DNA from: Mesostigma viride
Lineage: Eukaryota; Streptophyta; Mesostigmatophyceae; Mesostigmatales; Mesostigmataceae
Assembly (NCBI GenBank): GCA_009746045.1
Contig: RPFO01000086.1
Coordinates: 399,732-463,731, forward strand
DNA length: 64,000 bases
Direction: 5' to 3'
Made by a program: the position numbers and the translations under genes. The notes beneath the pieces were generated by a model. That model searched no databases and was not told the DNA's origin. It saw nothing but the letters and a program-made list of their open reading frames with translations. Shown piece by piece: positions 22,111 to 31,900 of the stretch (position 1 is the stretch's first letter; each line of letters begins with the position of its first letter).

Positions 22111-22420
22111 ATTAATTAACTCCGTAAATCAGAATAACTCCGTTGGGATCGAGTATATGTAGCACATATCCCTGAGAAGTCACGTGTCTATTAATTAATT
22201 CCCTGAGAAGGGGCATATGTCTTTTTATACATTCTAGTAGGCGACTTCCTGCAAGGCTTCCTCCACTCCACCCACCCATCATGGAATATGTGCTACATGA
22301 TCTCCCAACGGAGGCATGTTATAATTTAATTTAATTTTTTTTTCCTGCAAGGGTAGGGATGTAAACTACTCCTGCTCTGGGTGCACAAAGGCCGGGCACC
22401 TGCACACCACTGTATTCAGG
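22111..22420 (-). repeat. Inverted, interrupted copy of the SINE-like 3' end
   Basis: On the minus strand it reads from CCTGAATACAGTGGTGTGC through the body to the TTAA tail, so it sits tail-to-tail with the copy at 21945-22110. A second partial tail (AATTTAATTTAA) at about 22320 shows that two fragments are merged. Confidence 0.7.
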
Positions 22421-22786
22421 CACCTAGGGGTGCCGACAGAGGTGGGAAGATGATCATGGCTATATACGAAGGCTAGGGCATGGATTCTTGCCACAGGGTG
22501 ACTCTCTGCATAGGCAGAGCTTGGCTATAAATTCTTAATGATGCAGCATCCATGGGCTAAATTCTTAATAATGCAGCATTCCACGGTTTATGGTGTGCCG
22601 AGCTATGGATGCCGAGAATGCTCATAACTTTTACATCCGGGCATGAAATTTGGTCGGGTAAATTGCAGTAGATGCGCCTTTTGATGACGAACACGATGAT
22701 ATAATGTTCAGCCGCCATCGCCCTAGATTTAGCGCAATATCATAAAACGCAGCACAGGCAGGGTTCGTATTTTCCCGGAACCAGCT

Positions 22787-24426
22787 ATGGCAGAAACTCC
22801 GTCAACCGCATCCCCTCCTCTCTCCGAGGGGGAGGCTTCAGCGCCCAACACGATTACGCAACTAATCGCAGCTGCGGAAACCATTGCGATGCAGCCCCCG
22901 GCAAACGAGGCAGCCATTACCGCCTCCTCCAAGCGGCTTTGCGTCAACCCAGCCGACGAGATGGAGCGCCAGATCCCTCCGCCATCGTCTTCTAAATCCA
23001 GCGAGGACACCCCCATTGACGACGCCATCGACGACGCTACCAACGACGCTGAGCTCGACCCAGCATCCTTCATGCCTGGCGAGGTTGTCGCCGAGCATGC
23101 ACCGGTTCTTTTCGCTTACCGCCGAGGAGGCGCAGGCTATCCTGCACCATGCACCTGAAAGCCAACGACATTCCGATCTATTTTCCTAGCACGTCTGGCG
23201 GGACCATTTCAATGGACGAGCTCCCCGACATGGACGAGCCACAGCTTCGACTTTCTGTTTTCCTGAGCCACGCGCAGGCCCCTTGCCTCCGGGCACTCTT
23301 TGCCGCTTTCGAGGACGCCGAGCACGGCACCGCCAACACCCCCGATGCTTGATCCCCGGAAGCAGACCTGCACAAGCTCAATAAGAAAGTCGCAGACATG
23401 GCTGCCCAACTCGGAGCCTTGTCCAGTGACCGCTATTCGTAAAGACACTGCTGCATGAGCTCCACTCCAGCATTGCCGAGGTCAAGGCCGCCCTGACCAG
23501 CCCGCCCCAGCCAGCCGCCCCCGCACCCACCAGCTACGCTAACATGGTGAAACAGACGGACATTGCCAACCTGATGGAGGATGCCGCACGCAGGGGGGCT
23601 GCAGCCCACAAGACTGCTGTCGAGGAGGACCAGCGCTCACGCAGTATATTGGTCCGCGGTATTTCGAGGTAGCGCAGCAGCCAGAAACGGACCTGATGCT
23701 AGCGCAACGCCTGTACCACAGCCTCATCGTGGGCCGGCTGCATCTGGGCAACGAACGCATCCGCATTGAGTCGGCCGCCTGGATGGCGGGCCAGCCTGGC
23801 CCCATCCGGGTGACCTTCGCGAATGTGGCCAGCAAGGTGAAGGTACTCTAGGCCCGCAAGCTCCTATAGGCGGGCGAAACGCGCCGAGCCTCGACGACCT
23901 ACTCTCCCCGGCCCAGCTAGTCATCAAGAACGGTCTGCTGGGCAGCGACGTGGCGATCAAGGCCAGGCATGAAGCCGGCCAGAAGGTATATACGTCTGCC
24001 TCGTCAACGACACCCCCGTGCTTTTCATCAACGGTCAGCGCACGGATGTGCAGGCTCCCAACAAGCGGCACAAGCCGGGCCGTCCCAAGCATGCCCCAGC
24101 TGCGTCATCATCGTCCACGCACGTCCCGGGTATGGAGGGCGCCCGGTAAGGGCACACCCTCGCGGCCTCGCGGTACAATAGGCTTTGGGCATAGCCTTTT
24201 ATAAACAAGCCCCTTTCCACCCTCATGTCGCACCGTGCGAGCATGATGAGGATGCAAGGTCGCCAGGCACGCCACGGTCAACCTTCCCGCCAATTTACCA
24301 GCCTCAAACGCCTCCTGGCCCGCCTTGAGCGGGATGAGGCCCAGTCGACACGCCGGCGACCCCAGCCACTGGGATGGAGACGACGCATATCCGCCCTGAA
24401 AGAAAGACTCCATGCGTTGACAAGCA
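22787..24426 (+). pseudogene. LINE B ORF1 (decayed)
   Basis: Starts with an ATG after the shared LINE leader, with an acidic/Ser-rich N-terminus as in the other ORF1 copies. The frame is broken several times (for instance near 23158, 23352 and 23430), and coherent ORF1-like stretches appear in all three frames up to 24426. The leader at 22615-22740 (ATGAAATTTGGTCGGGTAAA) is nearly identical to that at 52800. Confidence 0.6.
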
Positions 24427-25068
24427 TTAACCCCTCCACCGTCTCTGACTCGTGACTAAAATGAGTCACGAGTTGCACAGTATGCCACAGGTGCCCCCAT
24501 TCAGAGTAATTATTTTTTCTAGACCATACTAAGAACCAAGCATAACCATATTAGGGCCCACCTGGGGGTATAGTGGGTGGTCCCAGTGCTAGGCCCCCCT
24601 GCTCTATAAATAGCTCCCCCGGCTCAGGGGGTATGGTGAGTGTGCGCGGTGACACCCTTATAATGGATGATAGACCCCTTTCCTCGATGAGTTGATCCTG
24701 GGGTTGGTTTTGTAGATAGATTTTTTAGTTAGGATGGGATACAAACACTAAAAATTGTAACTGCTCCAGGGACCCATCAGCTGGTGCTAAAAATAATTGG
24801 GTTATTTCCCTACTCAGACAGCTGTGCACCAGGGTACCACAGTACCCCCTTGACTTTGACCAGGGTTTCCACCCTGATACGGTGGTCAACTACAGTCAGA
24901 CAAGTGTCCTACGGATAGAGTGAATCTAGATCTTTTCAGTGGTCTAGTCAATGGTTCCCCCAAAAACCTTCACGCCAAATCCCTACAGGGCGCACAAACT
25001 CGTGCAGAACGTGAGGCATGAGAAAAACTCGCAGTCGAAAATCGGCACGAGGACGGTTGAGGGGTTAA
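24427..25068. mobile_element. Small TTAA-type non-autonomous DNA element in LINE B
   Basis: TTAA at 24427-24430 and 25065-25068. The TIRs are CCCCTCCACCGTC (24431-24443) and CCCCTCAACCGTC read back from 25064, 12 of 13 matching. At 634 bp without coding capacity it is MITE-like. It falls between ORF1 and ORF2 of LINE B. Confidence 0.8.
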
Positions 25069-25199
25069 CCCCAATCGCCACCCTCCCCCTCCCCCCCCAT
25101 CCCCACCCCCACCCCCACCTCCAGCACTACCCTTCTCCACCCCTACCCCCACCCCCACCCCCCCGCTATAATAGGGCAACGGCCCATTCTTGGTATTGC

Positions 25200-26029
25200 A
25201 AGCTCCCTCCCTGCAGATCCTTCTACGAGCGGCGGCACCCCAGCACGCCAACGCGTCGACGAGCTGATCGCCTGTGCGCCGACAACAAGATCGCTGTCCT
25301 CGGGGTCCAGGAGCACCGACGCACCGTTGACCCTCAGCACGGGGTCAACGGTCTGCTGGTCGACGACCTGCGTGCGGGCTGGCGGTTCCACTATGGTGGC
25401 GGCGTCGCGCCGGGTCAAGGTGGTGTGGGCCTCTTGTGCTCGCCGGCAGCATCAGAGCAGCTCCAGTCCATCGTGCTGCGGTCCCCGCGTGTGCTATAGT
25501 GGCCACTTTTTCGGCCACTGAGGGCCATTCCCACCACACGCTAACCGTTATCGTGGGATATGCACCACATGCGGGTCGAGCTCAGGCGGAACGTGAGGCC
25601 TTCTTCAACGCCCTCAAGGAGGAGGAGGCCAACATCCCAGCTCGGCACTTCCTGGTTATGCTGCTCGACGCCCATGCCACGCTGCCAGTTGGCACTGGGG
25701 GCGCTCAGTACTCCCCAACCAACACGACAGCCAACGGTAACACGCCTTTATTTGCGAATCTGCTGGCAGAATCTGCGCTGGTTGCATGCAATGCTTCTTT
25801 CGCACGCCCCGCTGAGCAGCTTGCCACCTTTTTTGGGCCGTCGGATCGGGTGGTGTGCCTTGACTATATCTGCGTACGTCGGGCTCAGCGCCCCTCAGTT
25901 GTCGATGCTCGCGTCCTGCAAGATTCTGTCAGCACGGTGGAATCTGATCACCGTCTCGTGCTCGCTCGTATCAGATTGCGGTTTCCTGGGGTGAAACCGT
26001 CGCGACAGCTGGCGCCTCAGCCAGTCTGA
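25200..26029 (+). pseudogene. LINE B ORF2, APE-type endonuclease domain (frameshifted)
   Basis: Two frames together give the endonuclease motifs in order: NKIAVLGVQEHRR (catalytic Glu block), VIVGYAPHAGRAQAEREAFF, HFLVMLLDAHATLP (where GDFNA is usual), RVVCLDYICVRR (LDYI block) and TVESDHRLVLARIRLRF (SDH block). One frame ends at 25499 and the next is coherent from about 25500 to 26029. In LINEs this domain nicks the target DNA to prime reverse transcription. The frameshift and the altered DFN motif make it inactive. Confidence 0.85.
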
Positions 26030-26200
26030 TCTGAAGGTGCTCCGGATTGTGCTGAAGGATGCCGACAAGATGTCAGCAGCAGAGCAGGCCGCTATGTCGC
26101 ACATGCAGGGATGATTTCCTGGCCGTCTTCGACGCCCGTGGCAGCCGACAGCAGTTACACGCCATTCCGCCGCCGGGTGATATTTCGGTGATCCTCCGCG

Positions 26201-27770
26201 GTGTCGCTGCCAAGTATCGCCTGGCTGCCCGCACCCTCCCCACCGACCTTGCCTCCGCGCCGACAGCTTGCTGTCCACCGTCACGCACCGACAGTGGTCG
26301 CCGCCAGGCAGATGCTCCGCCGCAACAGGGATCCGATCGCCAAACCTGGGCTGCAAGCAGCTCTAAGGGCCGCCTACGAGCAGGCTGAGAAGGCAGACGC
26401 TCAGCAGATGGTCAAGGACCTGCGCAGCTGCCAGCAGAAGCACGACGGCAAAGGGGCCTGGTTCTGGTACAAGCGCCTCGGGCACCCGGACGGCCTCGGC
26501 CGGCCCCACCGTCACGACGTCCCCGGCGCCCCAGCCAAGCGGCTTCGTACCTGGGCCACGGCTACGGCCGAGGTCGTGGGGACAGCTGCGCCGCCCCCGC
26601 CCCTGCTCCCAGCCGCCGCCGCCCGCCCGGCCGCCCTGGCCGGCCCCGCTGGGCCCCCGGCCCCGCCTAGGTCAGCGGCGGACTACTTAGTCCCCCCGCT
26701 GGTCGGCCCACTTGGCGACCCGTCTGACATGCCTCCTTTCACCTCTCGCGAGGTCACGGAGGCGGTCCAGCGCCTGCGCTATGACGCAGCCACCGGCTCT
26801 GACGAGATTCCTAGCTGCCGCAGTTGTAAAACTTGCAGCCGAATTCGAGGACACAGGTGTTATGCTGCTCTTCCGGGACAATGATCTGCAACCGCCTTCT
26901 GCTGTCGTCGCAACCGCCTCCAGCGGCCTGGCAACACAGTTTTCGCACGATGCTGTACAAGAACAAGGGGTCGCCTGCCGACCGGCCCCGGCAACTACAG
27001 AGGGGTGTGCATTCAAAGTGCATGCCCCCCTCAAGCTTCTTATGCGGCTCATCCTGAACCGCCTGCGCACGCGGCCCTGGACGGTCACCTCAGCGAGACT
27101 CAGCACGGCTTCCGCTCAGGTCGCAACACAGTACAGGCGCTCTTCGCTACTCGCCGACTGGTGGAGGAACTGCAACGCCTTCAGCCTGGTGAGTCCCCTT
27201 TGCACCTTGTGCTGGTGGACTTCATCAAAGCCTTTGATTCGGTTTTCTGGCCTGCGCTTTGGGACATCCTCGAGTTGTTCTGGATCCTCGAGTTGTTCCG
27301 GATCCGGCCCCGCTCCCTTATTGCTGTCATCCGCAACCTGTATGAAGGGTCCACCACTTCGGTGCGCACTTCTTACGGGACCACGCCCCCATGCCCTTTA
27401 CAGAAGGGTGTGTGGCAGGGCTGCGTGCTGTCGCCCTACCTGTTCATTATTGTTGTGGTCGAATCCGTAATGATTCAGGCGCGCAAGCGATTTACCCGCA
27501 TCGTGGGTAGGGAACCAGGGGTGCAGGTCGCTAACAAATATTGGCATGGCGGAGCGGACACTGAGATTCGGCTGGCAGACATCATCTACGCAGACGACAC
27601 CACCCTCTTCGAGGACACTGGGCACGTGCAGACATGGCTTGACTGCCTGCATGGCTATCGAGGCCCGTGCAGTGGGGCTTGAGGTCAGCAAGAAGACAGA
27701 GGCCCTGGCGGTTGGGCTCACCCACTCACCGCCACCCCTCTATCTCCTCGACGGCTCTCGAGTCCTGTAT
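26201..27770 (+). pseudogene. LINE B ORF2, reverse transcriptase (frameshifted, split by the 18-kb element)
   Basis: Upstream linker FTSREVTEAVQRLRYDAATG leads into RVT_1 motifs from about 27070: TQHGFRSGRNTVQALFATRR, LVDFIKAFDSVFWPALW, KGVWQGCVLSPYLF, and the catalytic RLADIIYADDTTLFED (YADD intact), then GLEVSKKTEALAVG in another frame. Frameshifts occur near 26820-27000 and 27640-27680. The last codon before the insertion is TAT (27768-27770); the protein resumes at 45842 with RDRVKLLGSLLPSC, giving the continuous ...RVLYRDRVKLLG expected of a LINE RT. Confidence 0.9.
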
Positions 27771-27850
27771 GGGTGGTTTTACCGGATTAGGATACATTTG
27801 CACAGCTTCAAATGTATCCTAAATGCACCATTGGCAAACATGGTTTCTGG
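27771..27850 (+). repeat. Left terminal inverted repeat of the 18-kb element
   Basis: 29-bp perfect TIR followed by an internal hairpin: GGATACATTTG and its complement CAAATGTATCC surround an 8-base loop. GGATACATTT is therefore present twice near this end and is a candidate transposase-binding site. Confidence 0.9.
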
Positions 27851-28565
27851 ACATGGTCGATATCATTCATATGTTTGGCAAGCATGATATGATCATGCTT
27901 GCCAAAGATGTTGTCTCTTTTCATATTTCACACATATATTATCGGCCTCGGCGTGCCATGCTTCCACGTTTGTTGTCTCTTTTCATATATTGTAAATATG
28001 ATCAATAAAATTCCAAACATGACCATGTTGGAGACTTCAAGTGGAGCATCATGATTACTGTTTTCACTATTACGTAACCCATGGTTCATGTTAACATGGC
28101 ATAATGAGCAATCCTATTGACCCCATGACTAATGGTGAAGTTAATAAAGTTACATCGTGGCACGTCACTATAGCATCAAGTTGCATCATTGTGCATAAAG
28201 TAGTTTAGCACTGAGTTGGCATGCCAACACCAGGTACACTAAATAAATTAAAACCAGAATTGATAAACAACCCAGTATCCAAATACAGTATCCATATATA
28301 TGCAGGTCGTACTACAGGTACAGCCACGGCTGCCACGCGGCTTCTGCAGCGATCACGCTCTTTCTCCTAGACAATTGCTCTACTGGTCCCTACAGGTCGG
28401 TCGACTTGGACCATGATGCGTCAAGAACCGTTAATTGACCGACTTAAACAAGATGTTTGTCTACATGCAGCTGTCTGCACCTAACTAACGCGAAACCGCG
28501 TGCTACCAAATATAGCGGGAAATGCATGAGTAACACATGTCAACGCACAACCGGTGGAAATCACG
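27851..28565. other. Left subterminal non-coding region of the 18-kb element
   Basis: A/T-richer sequence with a repeated CATGATATG / AAGCATGATATGATC motif near 27870-27900. No gene was recognised. Confidence 0.5.
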
Positions 28566-28960
28566 CGATACCAACCGCGGCAACAGTGGTGTGAACATAG
28601 CGGGCACTGCCATGCAAAAAAGCACCAGCAGCGGCATCAGTAGCAAATTGTAGTAGCGGAACAATAGCCACTACATCAATGCAACAACACATCAGCCCAG
28701 CAACACAGCAGCAGCATGACCGTAGCACAGCAGCAGCACAACTGTAGCTCAGCAGCACGGCCGTAATGCAGCAGTGCATCAACACAGCAGCACGGCAGCA
28801 GCACGACAGCAATACATCAGCGGCACGGCAGCAATGCAGCAACACATCAGCACAACAGCACAACAGCAGCACGGCAGCAATGCAGCAACAGTAGCATGGC
28901 AGCACAGCAGCAGCAGCAGCAGCAGCAGCACATGAGCAGCTCAATGACAACAACCGCTGC
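28566..28960. repeat. CAG/CAGCACGGCAG compound repeat downstream of gene A
   Basis: Irregular array of CAGCA, CAGCAGCACGGCAG and similar units ending in (CAG)n just beyond the gene A stop codon. Long Cys/Ala-rich minus-strand frames here are repeat artefacts. Confidence 0.9.
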
Positions 28961-28967
28961 TCGCGCT

Positions 28968-31900
28968 TCAGCAGTCGTCGTCGTCGTCGTCGTCGTCATC
29001 GTCATCGGCAAGGATGAGCGCTCGCTTCCGACGCCGGGAGGCGCCTGCGTTGTTGTTCTCCGCCACATCGTCGCTGGGTGGAACCATCTCGCGCAATCGA
29101 GCCTCGGCCAGGGTGATATCCGGCGCTTGCAACGCAGGGACGACCACACCGGGGCACCCGCAGATCTGTGCCTCCAGCTCGTGGAGAGGCACACAAGAAA
29201 CCGCGTCCTCCTCCCAACGGGCACCCCAGTACATGGCTACCATGTCGTTTTGCGTGTCGACAACAGCGACACGACCATGGTACCTGCCGTCCCGGCTTTC
29301 GGTGCGACCGTCCGCGGATGTCACACGCTCCGACGCCCAATGACACACGACTTGCCCTACGAGGTTGCGGCTGCCACTCTTGACCTGCAGCCTTATGCCT
29401 TCCCAGCATGCCTTCGCCATGCCGACGATGCCCTTCGAGCATTCAGCATCTTGCCACTTCACGACCGGGTGTTCCGCGTCATAGGGCACCTCCTTCAGCG
29501 CCTTTAGGCACTCCTTGGTGAGCTTTTTGTTCGCACCCAAGGAGACTGCATGGGGCGGCTGACCTCGCTTGCCCACCACTTGTGTCAAGACGAGGTCTGA
29601 CGCGGTGATGATCACCGTGTGCGCCGCAGTGGTTGGCGGATGGGGCCATTGCGCAATGTCTGGGTTCCACGGGTGCCACGTGTCACGCAAATGCTTAGCG
29701 CGGTATACAAAGAGCTCAATAGAAGGTTGGCCGCCATCCTCCTTCGCAACCACCTCCTTGATGATGCCAAAGAGGACTGGAGTCCACGTGAGCTTCGAGT
29801 TGCAGAGAATACCAGCTGAAGGGTGCCAGTATAGAACAGCGGAGCCTTTCTCAACGCCTTGCATGCGCTTCAAGTAAGCGACCTTGGCTGTCATGGCCCT
29901 GTCTTCTGCCGCCCATTCCTGCTGTGTGTGGCCATCATGAAGAACTCGGTCTACCAGCGGGGTGACGCGCACCGCCTCTGCGTCGACCAACGCCATGAAG
30001 TGCTCTTCTTGCGTCGGTGGTGGTTCAGGCGCTGCATCGTGCTCACGCAGGGCGGAGATGTCCGCGCGAGATGGCCACGGCAAAGGGCGCCACTCCTCAG
30101 GCACCTCCTCAGGGGCATGTGGGACTTTTGCGAAAAAGGCCTCGTTTGGCTTGATGGTGTCGGGCGGAAAGTACCACTGCCAGATGCCATGGGGCAACTT
30201 CTCGACCCTTGTTTTGATCGACTCCAGCTCCTTCCCCAGAAACTCCATGTTCAATGGTGCGAAGGCTGGGGTGTCCTGCAACATCGGAATGCGGTCTGGA
30301 TCCACAAGTCGGACGCCAAACAGCGGCCGCCCCTCCGCATCAAACTTGTAAGGCTGTGTCATCGCCTTCCCGCACCGTGGCGCGCCTTCCTGTCGAGTCC
30401 CCGCGGGCTGCCACGGCGTCTTTTGGGACTCCGTGGTCCGGTAGGACAACCAGGTCTCTGCGTTGCCCTGTACCTGGAAGAAGACGGCGTGGTGCACCTT
30501 CATTGAGCGACCGCGTTTTTCAGGCACCGGCTGTGCCGCTCCGCCGCCCGCCGGCTGCGCCTCCGGCCCGCCGCGCGCCGGCTGCCCCGCCCCGCCGCCC
30601 GTCGACTGCCCCGCCCCGCCGCCCGTCGACAGCCCCGCCCCGCCGCCCACGCGCGCCGGCAGCGCCGCTGGCCCCCCGCACGCCGACCGCCCTGCCCCGC
30701 CGCCCGTCGACTGCCCCGCCCCGCCGCCCGTCGACAGCCCCGCCCCGCCGCATGCCAGCTGCGCCGGCCCGCCGCCCACGCGCGCCGGCAGCGCCGCTGG
30801 CCCCCCGCACGCCGACGGCCCTGCCCCGCCGCCCGTCGACTGCCCCGCCCCGCCGCCCGTTGACAGCCCCGCCCCGCCGCCCACGCGCGCCGGCAGCGCC
30901 GCTGGCCCCCCGCACGCCGACCGCCCTGCCCCGCCGCCCGTCGACTGCCCCGCCCCGCCGCCCGTCGACAGCCCCGCCCCGGCGCCCACGCGCGCCGGCA
31001 GCGCCGCTGGCCCCCGCGCGCCGACTGCCCCGCCACGCCGCCCGTCGACAGCCCCGCCCCGCCGCCCACGCGCGCCGGCAGCGCCGCTGGCCCCCGCGCG
31101 CCGACGGCCCCGCCCCGCCGCCCGTCGACAGCCCCGCCCCGCCGCCCACGCGCGCCGGCAGCACCGCTGGCCCCCCGCACGCCGACTGCCCCGCCCCGCC
31201 GCCCGTCGACAGCCCCGCCCCGCCGCCCACGCGCGCCGGCAGCACCGCTGGCCCCCCGCCCGTCGACTGCCCCGCCCCGCCGCCCGTCGACAGCCCCGCC
31301 CCGCCGCCCACGCGCGCCGGCAGCGCCGCTGGCCCCCCGCGCGCCGACGGCCCTGCCCCGCCGCCCGTCGACTGCCCCGCCCCGCCGCCCGTCGACAGCC
31401 CCGCCCCGCCGCCCACGCGCGCCGGCAGCGCCGCTGGCCCCCCGCACGCCGACCGCCCTGCCCCGCCGCCCGTCGACTGCCCCGCCCCGCCGCCCGTCGA
31501 CAGCCCCGCCCCGCCGCCCACGCGCGCCGGCAGCGCCGCTGGCCCCCCGCACGCCGACCGCCCCGCCACGCCGCCCGTCGACTGCCCCGCCCCGCCGCCC
31601 GTCGACAGCCCCGCCCCGCCGCCCACGCGCGCCGGCAGCGCCGCTGGCCCCCCGCGCGCTGACTGCCCCGCCACGCCGCCCGTCGACAGCCCCGCCCCGC
31701 CGCCCACGCGCGCCGGCAGCACCGCTGGCCCCCCGCACGCCGACTGCCCCGCCCCGCCGCCCGTCGACAGCCCCGCCCCGCCGCCCACGCGCGCCGGCAG
31801 CACCGCTGGCCCCCCGCACGCCGACGGCCCTGCCCCGCCGCCCGTCGACTGCCCCGCCCCGCCGCCCGTCGACAGCCCCGCCCCGCCGCCCACGCGCGCC

